This document shows positions 7,495 to 16,022 of a DNA stretch of 64,000 nucleotides, piece after piece. Below the pieces are notes generated by a model. The model was given only the letters and a program-made list of their open reading frames with translations, was not told the DNA's origin and did no database searches. How positions within the stretch are numbered: the stretch's first letter is position 1; each line of letters opens with the position of its first letter. The DNA is from Chryseotalea sanaruensis. Lineage in GTDB: Bacteria; Bacteroidota; Bacteroidia; Cytophagales; Cyclobacteriaceae. The stretch spans positions 1 through 64,000 of the forward strand of contig NZ_BHXQ01000002.1 in NCBI RefSeq assembly GCF_003990915.1, written 5' to 3'. A program made the position numbers and the translations under genes.

Positions 7495-8262
7495 TCATGA
7501 AAGCTTGAGTATGGCTGTATGCGCTTCATCGCGCACAGCTTTTATCGATTGGTCATCTTCGATAATATCTTTTAATTGTGGCATAATCGATTGTTCTTTG
7601 ATTTGCACCAACAATTGTATTAAGGCAATTTGTACCGAAGGATCTTTCTGTATGGCCAGACTTTGAATCAGCTTGCGTTTCACTGCTGGGTCTGCATGGA
7701 ATTTTGATAAAGCTTCCAGTGCCGACAAACGCACATTTGTATTCGCATCTTCATTCAGTACATTAAAAAGCGCTCTGGTAATTTCATCATCGGCTTGTGG
7801 AAGTGAGTTGGCTACCGATACACCCATCATACGCTGACTAGCTGAGAGTTCATTGTTCATCATGGCCATCATCATACTTTTTGTCTCTTGCAATTGTCTT
7901 TTCAGTTCAGCCATTTCGCGTTGTTGCTGCCACTGATTGTTCACCCAAAAGCCTATGCCTCCGGCTACAATGAGTAACATAACAGCAGCGGCTACTCTAT
8001 ACATCATCGGAGTAAAAAACACTTGCTTTGTTTCCTTCTTCAATTCTTGTTGCAAGGCAGCTTCGAATGATTCGCGCAGCGCAGCACTTGGTTTCCATTC
8101 AGCGCTTTTTGTTATGCTGCTGTTAACGTGTTTCAGTTGTTCGAACCAGGTGCGCAAGTCTGCATCTTCAGTCAACATACGTTCTGCTTCCTTACGTTCA
8201 TCTACTGACAAATTTCCATCCAGGTAATCCATCAGCTTTTGTTGTACCGTCTCGTTAATCAT
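7495..8262 (-). CDS. Membrane anti-sigma-like protein with HEAT-like repeats
   Basis: The protein has 255 residues. Residues 1-80 are helical and begin with VQQKLMDYLDGNLSVDERKEAE, typical of anti-sigma N-termini, but without a zinc HxxxCxxC motif. One membrane segment spans about 88-107 (RVAAAVMLLIVAGGIGFWV). Then follow a glutamine-rich coiled coil (110-140) and a HEAT-like alpha repeat region (155-255) outside the membrane. The gene overlaps the sigma gene by 8 bp, indicating translational coupling and a direct regulatory partnership. The HEAT-like sensor domain is an unusual choice for an anti-sigma factor. Confidence 0.75.
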   Translation of the reverse strand: MINETVQQKLMDYLDGNLSVDERKEAERMLTEDADLRTWFEQLKHVNSSITKSAEWKPSAALRESFEAALQQELKKETKQVFFTPMMYRVAAAVMLLIVAGGIGFWVNNQWQQQREMAELKRQLQETKSMMMAMMNNELSASQRMMGVSVANSLPQADDEITRALFNVLNEDANTNVRLSALEALSKFHADPAVKRKLIQSLAIQKDPSVQIALIQLLVQIKEQSIMPQLKDIIEDDQSIKAVRDEAHTAILKLS

Positions 8263-8794
8263 ACGCCTCTAATTGAAAGTAATGTTCTTTAAGTTTTATC
8301 ATGGCCCGGTGCACTTTAACTTTAATGTTGGCCACGGTTGTATTTAAAATCTCTGCTACTTCTTCGTACTTCATATGTTGAAAACGGGTAAGCACCAGTA
8401 ACTCTCTTTGCTCTTCCGACAACAGACTCAATGATTGATGAAGCCTCGCCTCTCTTTCCTCCTCTGCCCTGCTGTCTTCGTCCGGAATAAAATCAGCCAG
8501 TCGCTCTACATCTGTTTTCGAATTCATGCTTCTCTTCATCGACTGATAATGATCTGAAAACACATTTCTTGCCAGTTGATAAATCCAGGATTGAAAGCGC
8601 ATACTCTCTTTATACGTATGCCTGTATTTCAACATGCGCAGAAAAACATTTTGCGTCAGGTCTTCGCCCACTTCCTTATCCATTGCCAAACGTGCCAGAA
8701 AGTTGTAGAGGCGCAAGTGGTAGCGCTCGAACAGCACAGCGGCCTGTTCCAGCTTACCATTTTTTACTGCCTCCATGATGGCCTCGTCAGTCAT
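8255..8794 (-). CDS. ECF-type RNA polymerase sigma factor
   Basis: The protein has 179 residues, the usual ECF size. Sigma region 2 covers about 20-90 (ARLAMDKEVGEDLTQNVFLRML, then FQSWIYQLARNVFSDHYQ), and region 4 covers about 120-172 (SLSLLSEEQRELLVLTRFQHMKYEEVAEILN, followed by VANIKVKVHRAMIKLKEHY). An acidic linker joins them. It is the first gene of an operon with the anti-sigma-like gene (8-bp overlap) and two DUF4097-like genes. It is divergent from the PadR gene, with 125 bp between the start codons. Confidence 0.9.
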   Translation of the reverse strand: MTDEAIMEAVKNGKLEQAAVLFERYHLRLYNFLARLAMDKEVGEDLTQNVFLRMLKYRHTYKESMRFQSWIYQLARNVFSDHYQSMKRSMNSKTDVERLADFIPDEDSRAEEEREARLHQSLSLLSEEQRELLVLTRFQHMKYEEVAEILNTTVANIKVKVHRAMIKLKEHYFQLEAYD

Positions 8795-8841
8795 TGGGAA
8801 AGGTTTTTATCAAATTTCAGGTTAATTACCATCACGCACTC

Positions 8842-8852
8842 AAAAGGTTACA
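8842..8852 (-). promoter_or_regulatory. Possible ECF promoter element upstream of the sigma gene
   Basis: On the minus strand TGTAACCTTTT lies about 50 bp upstream of the sigma start codon. It resembles the GTAAC-type -35 elements seen before autoregulated ECF sigma genes. A CGTGAT follows, but at a spacing too short for a standard promoter, so the assignment is tentative. Confidence 0.3.
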
Positions 8853-8890
8853 AAAGAATTTAAAGATTGTAAAAATACTTCAAAACTATT

Positions 8891-8908
8891 TTACATACAT
8901 TTACGTAA
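8891..8908 (+). promoter_or_regulatory. Candidate PadR operator
   Basis: TTACATACATTTACGTAA is an imperfect palindrome (14 of 18 positions match its own reverse complement) ending 11 bp before the PadR start codon. PadR regulators commonly repress their own operon through AT-rich palindromes. The position fits autoregulation; binding is inferred. Confidence 0.4.
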
Positions 8909-8919
8909 TAAATAGCATC

Positions 8920-9252
8920 ATGAAAGGAACAAATCTTGGCGAGTTTGAGGAACTCGTATTGTTGACTATTGCCGTATTGCTAAATGATGCCTACAGTGTG
9001 GCCATTTGCGATGAGTTGGAAAGACAAACTAAACGCTCGGCAAAACTGGGTGTTGTCCATGCTGTACTCAATAGACTGGAAGAAAAAGGTTATGTGAAGA
9101 GTAAACTAGGAGAAGCAACACAAACACGTGGTGGTAAAAGAAAAAGGTATTACACTGTTACCAGCGCAGGAAAATCTGCCTTGTATAAAGCTAAAGAACT
9201 ACGTGATCAATTGTGGAGCATGATTCCTGAGTTCTCTTTAAAAGCCATCTGA
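8920..9252 (+). CDS. PadR family transcriptional regulator
   Basis: The protein has 110 residues. I took the ATG at 8920 because the frame upstream of it is unlike PadR and lies in the divergent promoter region, while MKGTNLGEFEELVLLTIAVL is the standard PadR opening. The winged-helix region includes LGVVHAVLNRLEEKGYVKSK, then a basic wing (TRGGKRKRYYTVT). The stop codon overlaps the start of the permease gene (TGATG), so the two are translationally coupled. It probably represses this transporter in response to an unknown compound. Confidence 0.9.
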   Translation: MKGTNLGEFEELVLLTIAVLLNDAYSVAICDELERQTKRSAKLGVVHAVLNRLEEKGYVKSKLGEATQTRGGKRKRYYTVTSAGKSALYKAKELRDQLWSMIPEFSLKAI

Positions 9253-11888
9253 TGAAAGTCAATAAAGAATCATCTCCTCCGAAATGGGCAACACGATTGC
9301 TTGCCTGGTATTGTAAACCTGATCTGCTCGAAGATCTGGAGGGCGACTTGTATGAATATTTTCTGCGCAATGTTGAACAGAAGGGCTTGAGAAAAGCAAA
9401 GCTCATTTACATTATCGATGTGTTTAAATTTTTCAGATTATATACCGTACGCAAACCTGAATTTATCAATTATTTAATCAACTGGATTATGCTGGGCAGT
9501 TACATCAAAACCTCCGGAAGAAGTCTTGTTCGCAACAAACTTTTCTCAACTATTAATATTGCAGGCCTTGCCATTAGCATGACCGTTGGCTTACTGCTGA
9601 TTGGCGTTTTAATGGATGTGTTTTCTTATGATCGCTTTCATGAAAAACATGATCAGATTTATCGTGTTATTAGTCGCTATCAATACCTGGAACATCAGGA
9701 CAGGAGTTTTATGGCGACAAATTCTCTTCGCGCTGCGAAAGCAATCGAAGAAAGTTTTACCGGTCATGAAGGTGTTGCAATTCTGCGAAGAGGTTTAGCT
9801 GGCGATGTTCAATTTGGCGAAAAGGCCGTTCCACTATCCGGGTACTGGGCCAACAATTCACTTCTATCTGTATTCTCCTTTCCATTGGCAGAAGGTAATC
9901 CCGCTACTGCGCTAAAAGAACCCTTCTCGCTGGTGTTAACACAAACTGCTGCCCATAAAATATTTGGTGATGAAAGTGTGCTCGGCAAAACAATTTTATT
10001 GAATGACGATAAGGAATATACCATAACGGGGGTGCTACAAGACTTACCTGCCTTTTCTCACATGAAATTTGAGATGTTGTGTTCAATCAACACGCTGCCA
10101 ATAAGCGCTCCAGAGCGCGCCAAAAGTGACGAAGCATGGGATAATGTCTGGAGCCACTGGGTTTATGTTGTTATTCCCGATGAGAGAAACCTTACTGCCT
10201 TCAATGAGAATTTAGATAAACTAAGTGCAAAAGAAGACCTCACTGTAAAAAATACGCACATCGAATTGGCGCTTCAACCCTTGGATGATATCATGTTGGG
10301 TAATAATATGGGGAATGAAATAGGGCCAACTCTTGGTACTACCATACTTTGGGTTTTCCTGGCCCTCTGCATCATTGTTATGCTTTCTGCTTGCTTTAAC
10401 TATACCAATCTTTCTATCGCCCGCTCATTACGAAGATCAAAAGAAGTGGGTATTCGAAAAGTAATCGGAGCAGTGAGAGGTCATGTTATTGCACAGTTTA
10501 CTACAGAGGCTATTGTTCTATCGTTGTTGTCATTGGTGGCTGCCTATGTACTCTTTCTTTTTGTAAAGCCACACTTTATCAGTATGGAGCCAGATTTACA
10601 GAAAATATTAGTACTTGAAACATCTCCTTTACTGATCTTATACTTTTTTGCATTCGCAATATTTATTGGCTTGGTGGCCGGTATTTTCCCCGCCATGTTC
10701 TTTGCTCGTCTGAATGCCATTAGTGTGCTAAAGAGTAGCTCTCAAAAAATATTCAGTAAGGTAACTATGAGAAAAGCACTGATTGTCTTCCAGTATGCTA
10801 TATCATTGATGCTAATCACCGGTACTTTAGTTATTTACAAACAGTATAAACATTTTGTAAATTATGATCTCGGCTACACAACAAATAATATTCTAAATAT
10901 TGCGGTAAGCGACAACAATGCCTCGCTTCTTAAAAACGAATTGGTTGCCTTAAATGAAGTAGAAGATATTTCCCGATCTGCTATGGTACTGGGTGTTGGC
11001 AATTATTGGTCAACCCGCATGAAAAATCCCGTGAAACCAATGGATTCTGCTAATGTTTGGTTTATGTCAGTTGACGATAAATATCTACCGTTGCACAACT
11101 ACCGACTATTGGCAGGTAGAAATTTTACGCCATTGGCTCCTGATGCAGCAGAGAGTGAAGTAATCATAAATGAACATGTGATCAAGCGACTAGAACTTGT
11201 CAAGGGTGATTTTATTGATGCCCTTGGTAAAGAAATTTTGGTTGATGGAAAAGCTTTAACCATTGTAGGTATCATCGATGACTTTGAATACGGGCGTGCA
11301 AATAATAACAACAACAGAGAGGTACTATTGCGTTATAGTCCAAAAGATTGCCAATATCTTAATATAAAACTGGCAAGCGCAAGCTCCCCCGCTTTAATAG
11401 CTAAGATCGATTCTATCTGGAAGAAGATAGATCCCGTACATCCATTGCAGGCAAAACTCTATGATGATGAAATTAAAGAAGCCTTTAGTGGTTTATCTGC
11501 ATCCGTGAAAGTAGCAGGTGCTATTGCTTTTCTCACCATATGCATTGCCTCTATGGGCATGTTGGGTATGGTTGTATTTACAACAGAAACAAGAATTAAA
11601 GAGGTGAGTGTACGTAAGGTATTGGGTGCCAGTGTAGCTCGATTACTGCTCCTGCTTGGTAAAGGTTTTTTTGCACTTATTGGCATTGCCGTAGTAATTG
11701 CACTACCCATAACCTATTTATTCTTTGAAGAAATTCTACTACCTAAAGTAGCCAACCATGCTCCTATTGGTTTATTTGATATGCTGGTTGGGGTATTGGC
11801 TGTTGGGTTATTGGCAATGCTTCTTGTTTTCTCACAAACTTTAAAAGTTGCCAATGCAAATCCTGCTGAAGTACTGAAAAATGAGTAA
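9252..11888 (+). CDS. MacB/FtsX-type ABC transporter permease with PadR-linked N-terminal prefix
   Basis: The protein has 878 residues. Residues 1-75 form a cytosolic prefix (PPKWATRLLAWYCKPDLLEDLEGDLYEYF), known as a permease prefix domain in PadR-associated transporters. A first membrane segment follows near 100-125, then a MacB periplasmic core, three membrane segments about 370-480, a second segment plus periplasmic core from 520 to 740, and three final segments 755-870. The FtsX signatures SKEVGIRKVIGA and IKEVSVRKVLGAS are both present. It lacks an ATPase domain, and no ATPase gene lies beside it, so the partner must be encoded elsewhere. An export or envelope-stress role is likely. Confidence 0.85.
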   Translation: MKVNKESSPPKWATRLLAWYCKPDLLEDLEGDLYEYFLRNVEQKGLRKAKLIYIIDVFKFFRLYTVRKPEFINYLINWIMLGSYIKTSGRSLVRNKLFSTINIAGLAISMTVGLLLIGVLMDVFSYDRFHEKHDQIYRVISRYQYLEHQDRSFMATNSLRAAKAIEESFTGHEGVAILRRGLAGDVQFGEKAVPLSGYWANNSLLSVFSFPLAEGNPATALKEPFSLVLTQTAAHKIFGDESVLGKTILLNDDKEYTITGVLQDLPAFSHMKFEMLCSINTLPISAPERAKSDEAWDNVWSHWVYVVIPDERNLTAFNENLDKLSAKEDLTVKNTHIELALQPLDDIMLGNNMGNEIGPTLGTTILWVFLALCIIVMLSACFNYTNLSIARSLRRSKEVGIRKVIGAVRGHVIAQFTTEAIVLSLLSLVAAYVLFLFVKPHFISMEPDLQKILVLETSPLLILYFFAFAIFIGLVAGIFPAMFFARLNAISVLKSSSQKIFSKVTMRKALIVFQYAISLMLITGTLVIYKQYKHFVNYDLGYTTNNILNIAVSDNNASLLKNELVALNEVEDISRSAMVLGVGNYWSTRMKNPVKPMDSANVWFMSVDDKYLPLHNYRLLAGRNFTPLAPDAAESEVIINEHVIKRLELVKGDFIDALGKEILVDGKALTIVGIIDDFEYGRANNNNNREVLLRYSPKDCQYLNIKLASASSPALIAKIDSIWKKIDPVHPLQAKLYDDEIKEAFSGLSASVKVAGAIAFLTICIASMGMLGMVVFTTETRIKEVSVRKVLGASVARLLLLLGKGFFALIGIAVVIALPITYLFFEEILLPKVANHAPIGLFDMLVGVLAVGLLAMLLVFSQTLKVANANPAEVLKNE

Positions 11889-11889
11889 G

Positions 11890-12996
11890 CTAAAATAATG
11901 TTAGCTGATCGTTGGGTAGTTCCTGAATAGAATTGATTTTTACATCATTAAAATTTGATAGGGAAATACCTAACAAACGCACTTTTACATTCTCTGTTTC
12001 AGTTTGCTGTAATAAACTCAGCACTGTTTCCAGAATGGTTTCTTCATCATCAATACCATTAAGAAATGATCTGCTTCTGGTTATTTGTTTAAAATCGTGA
12101 TACTTGACTTTCAGTGTAATCGTTCTGCCTTTCAGTTCCTGTTTTTGTAAACGGTTCACCACTAAAACCGACAGCTTCTTCAGTTGAATAACCATTTCCT
12201 CCACATCTGTTAAGTCGTAAGGAAAGGTATCTTCTGCGCCAACCGATTTAGCTTCACGATCAGGTTTTACCGGGCGATTGTCCTCCCCTCTTACAATTTT
12301 ATAATAGAACCTTCCGGCTTTACCAAAATGTTTGATGAGTTCCGTCTCTTTTAGTTTTTTTAAATCCGCTCCGGTATGCAGGTTCATACCTTTCATTTTT
12401 TCGGCCGTTACTTTGCCAACACCAAAGAATTTTTCTACAGGCAGCTTCTCAATAAAATTTTCCACCCGTGAAGGCCCTATAAAGGTTAAGCCATTAGGCT
12501 TGTTCATATCAGAAGCAATTTTAGCAACGAACTTGTTAATAGAAATGCCGGCTGAAGCAGTTAATTGAAGCTCGCTGTTAATAGCATCTTTTATTTGTGT
12601 GGCTATTTCAATAGCTGACCCTATACCGAGTTTATCTTCGGTAACATCCAGATAGGCTTCATCCAGCGAAAGCGGCTCTATTAAATCGGTGTAGCGCTGA
12701 AAGATCTCCCTTATTTTATAAGAGACTTCTTTATAAACAGCAAAACGTGGATATACAAATATTACTTGCGGACAAAGTTGTTTAGCTTTTTTGGAAGGCA
12801 TGGCAGAACGCACGCCAAATTTACGCGCCTCATAACTGGCGGTAGCCACAACACCTCCTCTACCTTCAGGAGAGCCCCCTACTACTATGGGTTTACCGCG
12901 ATATTCAGGAAAATCTCTTTGTTCAATAGAAGCATAGAAAGCATCCATGTCTACATGAATGATTTTACGAAAAGGCTTGACAATGGCTTCTTCCAT
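11890..12996 (-). CDS. dinB: DNA polymerase IV (Y family)
   Basis: The protein has 368 residues, normal for the family. It performs error-prone translesion synthesis. Motif HVDMDAFYASIE gives Asp16, and SLDEAYLDVT gives the Asp112-Glu113 pair, which together bind the catalytic metals. The helix-hairpin-helix region around 175-215 (FFGVGKVTAEKMKGMNLHTGADL) and the little-finger domain (235-350) are intact. The C-terminus ends QLPNDQLTLF-like, which fits a beta-clamp binding motif. It is convergent with the permease gene (2 bp apart). No LexA box is evident. Confidence 0.95.
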   Translation of the reverse strand: MEEAIVKPFRKIIHVDMDAFYASIEQRDFPEYRGKPIVVGGSPEGRGGVVATASYEARKFGVRSAMPSKKAKQLCPQVIFVYPRFAVYKEVSYKIREIFQRYTDLIEPLSLDEAYLDVTEDKLGIGSAIEIATQIKDAINSELQLTASAGISINKFVAKIASDMNKPNGLTFIGPSRVENFIEKLPVEKFFGVGKVTAEKMKGMNLHTGADLKKLKETELIKHFGKAGRFYYKIVRGEDNRPVKPDREAKSVGAEDTFPYDLTDVEEMVIQLKKLSVLVVNRLQKQELKGRTITLKVKYHDFKQITRSRSFLNGIDDEETILETVLSLLQQTETENVKVRLLGISLSNFNDVKINSIQELPNDQLTLF

Positions 12997-13020
12997 GCTT
13001 ACTTAACATTTAACATTTTT

Positions 13021-13094
13021 CTAACCGCAAAGGGCGCTAAGGTTCGCAGAGACATTGTCCTTTTCTTTGCGAAACTCCGTGAACTCTGCGGTTA
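13021..13094. repeat. Inverted intergenic repeat (TAACCGCA...TGCGGTTA)
   Basis: TAACCGCA (13022-13029) pairs with TGCGGTTA (13087-13094). Between them lie AAGGGCGCTAAGGTTCGCAGAG and CTTTGCG fragments typical of a dispersed element with CGCAAAG/CTTTGCG repeats found in many bacteria. It sits just upstream of dinB, so it may lie in that gene's leader. Confidence 0.55.
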
Positions 13095-13213
13095 AAATAA
13101 TGCTTATGCAAATTACAAAGCTCCACTGACAAGCCTATGGCAGGAGCGGAGCATTGATAATGGAAAATGTTTTTATAACTGATAAGGGGGGAGAAACAGC
13201 AAGGGATAAAACG

Positions 13214-13234
13214 AAAAAGGCAGCTTGCGCTGCC
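13214..13234 (-). terminator. Rho-independent terminator of the small minus-strand gene
   Basis: On the minus strand GGCAGC GCAA GCTGCC is a perfect 6-bp stem with a tetraloop, followed at once by TTTTT and further Ts. It lies 24 bp beyond the stop codon of the small open frame at 13259-13381, and no other minus-strand gene ends nearby. That is why I accept the small frame as a gene. Confidence 0.8.
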
Positions 13235-13258
13235 CTGATCTCATAAACAAACCTAAAA

Positions 13259-13381
13259 CTAACCTCTATTAACAAGCTCTCTTTCTTCTGTTCTGTTGTT
13301 CAACTTGGTGGCGTAGTAAAAAAATACCCCAAAATGAACGAGGACCATGAAGAGAACCAGATATATCATTGCTACCGCCAT
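13259..13381 (-). CDS. Small single-span membrane protein, 40 residues
   Basis: The frame starts MAVAMIYLVLFMVLVHFGVF, continues into an aromatic FYYATK boundary, and ends in a charged tail (NNRTEERELVNRG). It therefore has one membrane helix (about 5-24) with a basic and acidic cytosolic tail. A second in-frame ATG at residue 5 is an alternative start. A canonical terminator follows 24 bp after its stop, the main evidence that it is transcribed as its own unit. No Shine-Dalgarno sequence is evident, which is common in Bacteroidota. I do not recognise a family. It is divergent from the subtilase gene. Confidence 0.55.
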   Translation of the reverse strand: MAVAMIYLVLFMVLVHFGVFFYYATKLNNRTEERELVNRG

Positions 13382-13562
13382 TTACAATACAAAGGTGCAG
13401 CCAAACTTACCGGCAAGTTTGACAAGCTTGCCACTGGTATCACAGAAGTAAGCTTTGTTCATCTTTTGGCATATTTTGTGGTTTACACTTTCAAAAATTC
13501 TGTCACAGCGTGTTTTATACTCTTTTATTTCGTTATTCTTACCAATTCTAAAATTCTTACAC

Positions 13563-15236
13563 ATGAAGCGTTTCACCGGCTTTGCCTTACTTTTCATTAT
13601 TTTATTTTCTGGCGGCAGTTCTTTGGCACAATCTGCCCAAACCGATAGCCTGCAGGGCCCACCCCTGAATTGGTTTTTACTCGATCCGGACGCTGACAAG
13701 TTTCAGGGAATCAGTATTGAAAAGGCTTACCAAAGTATTTTGAAAGACAGGCCAGCAAAAAAAATAATCGTAGCCGTTATTGATACAGGTGTGGATATAG
13801 ACCACGAAGACCTGAAAGGGCTTATCTGGATAAATGAAAAAGAGATTGCCGGTAACGGAGTAGACGATGACAAAAATGGCTATGTGGATGATGTAAACGG
13901 CTGGAATTTTATTGGTGGTAAAAATGGAAGTACAACAAACGATCATGCGGAAGTTACCCGCGAGTACATGCGACTAAAAGATCAGTTTGAAAATCCGAGC
14001 AAGTCTAATAAAAAAGACAAGGAGGCAATGGCCTATTGGGAAAAAGTAAAAACCAAATACGAGAACGACTCAAAAGCTAATCAAAAAAAGCTGGATGAGT
14101 TCACGGAGCAGTTTTCTTTATACGCCAATGCACTTTACACAATTGATTATTGTGACAGTATTATTAGACAAAATAGTAAACTCGAACGCATTACACTTAA
14201 AGAAATTGATGCTTTTGATGCTAGTAATGATACACTACTCATGGTGCAACGAACCTTGCAGAGTGTATATCAAAGTCTTGATCCAGATACAGAATTGGGT
14301 GATTTCTTAACAGAACTACAAACGCATGTAATAGGACTTAAAGAATATATTGACTACCTGCAAGAAGCGGTAAAAAGTTATGACCTTACATTTAAACCTC
14401 GAGAAGTTGTTGGTGATGATGAAAACAATGCCAGCGAACGTTACTATGGTAACAATGATGTAAAAGATTCAGGTAAGCACGGCACGCACGTAGCCGGTAT
14501 TATTGCTGCAAACCGTAGTAATGAAGTGGGTATGAAAGGTGTTGCTGACAATGTACTTATTATGCCAATTCGAGTAGTGCCTTCGAGTGGTGATGAACGT
14601 GATAAAGATGTGGCGAATGGTATTCTGTATGCCGTAGATAATGGTGCCAAGGTCATTAACATGAGTTTTGGTAAATACTTTTCGCCTAATAAGGACGTGG
14701 TAGAAAAAGCCATTCGCTATGCGGAGCAAAAAGGTGTGCTATTGATTCATGCAGCAGGTAACGATGGTGATGACATCGATGTGAAGGATCACTTTCCTGT
14801 ACCTAACTATACCAATGGAAAAACAGCTTCAAACTGGATGGAGATTGGTGCTTCTTCGTGGGGTGAAGGAAAAGAATTTGTAGCCGACTTCTCTAACTAT
14901 GGTAAGAAAACAGTTGATGTATTTTCACCGGGTACTGCCATTTACGCAACTGTGCCTGGCAATGAATACGAGTCGCTGCAGGGCACCAGCATGGCAACAC
15001 CAGTGGTGGCAGGTATTGCAGCAGTCTTACTTGGCTATTTCCCAGAACTAAGTGTTACTGATGTTCGTGAAATAATAAGTAAATCGAGCAGAAGATTTGA
15101 TGGCTTAAAAGTAAACAAACCTGGAAGCAGTGATGAAGTTGATTTCTCAAACCTGAGTAAGAGCGGTGGACTGGTAAATGCCTACGAGGCAATTAAGTTA
15201 GCCTCTACCTGGAAAAAGACACCCTCTAAAAGATAA
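13563..15236 (+). CDS. Secreted S8 family serine peptidase (subtilase)
   Basis: The protein has 557 residues. I took the ATG at 13563 because it gives a signal peptide (MKRFTGFALLFIILFSGGSSLAQ); the longer frame adds a non-signal hydrophobic prefix. The catalytic triad is Asp74 (AVIDTGVDIDHEDL), His306 (GKHGTHVAGI) and Ser476 (GTSMATPVVAG), with oxyanion Asn400. The Asp-His spacing is about 230 residues instead of the usual 30-50; the insertion (about 120-290) is charged and predicted helical or coiled coil. No type IX sorting domain is visible. It is probably periplasmic or surface-associated. Confidence 0.9.
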   Translation: MKRFTGFALLFIILFSGGSSLAQSAQTDSLQGPPLNWFLLDPDADKFQGISIEKAYQSILKDRPAKKIIVAVIDTGVDIDHEDLKGLIWINEKEIAGNGVDDDKNGYVDDVNGWNFIGGKNGSTTNDHAEVTREYMRLKDQFENPSKSNKKDKEAMAYWEKVKTKYENDSKANQKKLDEFTEQFSLYANALYTIDYCDSIIRQNSKLERITLKEIDAFDASNDTLLMVQRTLQSVYQSLDPDTELGDFLTELQTHVIGLKEYIDYLQEAVKSYDLTFKPREVVGDDENNASERYYGNNDVKDSGKHGTHVAGIIAANRSNEVGMKGVADNVLIMPIRVVPSSGDERDKDVANGILYAVDNGAKVINMSFGKYFSPNKDVVEKAIRYAEQKGVLLIHAAGNDGDDIDVKDHFPVPNYTNGKTASNWMEIGASSWGEGKEFVADFSNYGKKTVDVFSPGTAIYATVPGNEYESLQGTSMATPVVAGIAAVLLGYFPELSVTDVREIISKSSRRFDGLKVNKPGSSDEVDFSNLSKSGGLVNAYEAIKLASTWKKTPSKR

Positions 15237-15237
15237 T

Positions 15238-15966
15238 TTAGAAGACGTAACGCAGACCTATACCACCCTGTAGATGAGTCCAGCCCGGCTGTTGTTGCAT
15301 GTCGATGTAATATTCCATTTCTATAAAAGCTGAAATAGGAAGCTGAAAATATGCGTACTCAATTCCAACAGCTGCCTGTACACCCTGCGTTAGTCGTTTA
15401 GTTGTAAGGGTACCCGGCTCATTAAAATTAGGGGCCGTTTGATAGAAATAGTCGTACTCAATACTAGTTCTTCTTAACTCCCAACCTAAACCGCCATATA
15501 CCTGTAAACCCTTTGAAAGTTTATCTGCATCCAGTTGATAAAGCACTTTGGCATCTAATACAAAATCGGACTTAATCTCGTGGGACAAATACTCCACACC
15601 TTCCAGATCAGGTGTAAGTTCATCGGTTTTTAAAGTAAATTCTTCTCTAAAAAGCTTACTGTATAAACTGCTGGAGGGTGACCCTACATCTAATACAAAA
15701 GCATAATGTTTAACAGGATAGAGCTTGTAGCTGAGTGAGAAGGGATCGCCAACCTTAAAACCAATACCCTGGTAAGGGTACTTACTGTTTTCAAAGATCG
15801 GGCAAATTGTTTTGGCTTTATGGTGCCCTACTCTTGGCGCTTTAAAGTTGTGTTTGTTAAGAGTGTAACTGCTTTTACTATAGCCCCCTTTACTCTTTTG
15901 TGCATACAGCAGTTGGCTGCTTAGCAAGAAGAGTGTTAGGATAAAGAATGATTTGAAGGGCTGCAT
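15238..15966 (-). CDS. Outer-membrane beta-barrel-like protein of unknown function
   Basis: The protein has 242 residues with a signal peptide (MQPFKSFFILTLFLLSSQLLYAQ). Alternating-hydrophobicity strands run through residues 70-242, with GGLGWELR and GVEYAYFQLPISAFIEMEYY segments and a final GGIGLRYVF, typical of an outer-membrane barrel ending in an aromatic residue. Residues 25-55 are basic with a KAKTICPIF segment. It is convergent with the subtilase gene, the two stop codons one base apart. The function is not recognised. Confidence 0.65.
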   Translation of the reverse strand: MQPFKSFFILTLFLLSSQLLYAQKSKGGYSKSSYTLNKHNFKAPRVGHHKAKTICPIFENSKYPYQGIGFKVGDPFSLSYKLYPVKHYAFVLDVGSPSSSLYSKLFREEFTLKTDELTPDLEGVEYLSHEIKSDFVLDAKVLYQLDADKLSKGLQVYGGLGWELRRTSIEYDYFYQTAPNFNEPGTLTTKRLTQGVQAAVGIEYAYFQLPISAFIEMEYYIDMQQQPGWTHLQGGIGLRYVF

Positions 15967-16022
15967 TAAAACAAATATACGTCTTTTGCTGTGCCTATAA
16001 CAAGTGTGACTTGAGCACCGAC

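Noticed and set aside
13334-13648. Plus-strand frame upstream of the subtilase
   Set aside because: It is antisense to the small membrane gene and overlaps the subtilase signal peptide in another frame, with no motif.
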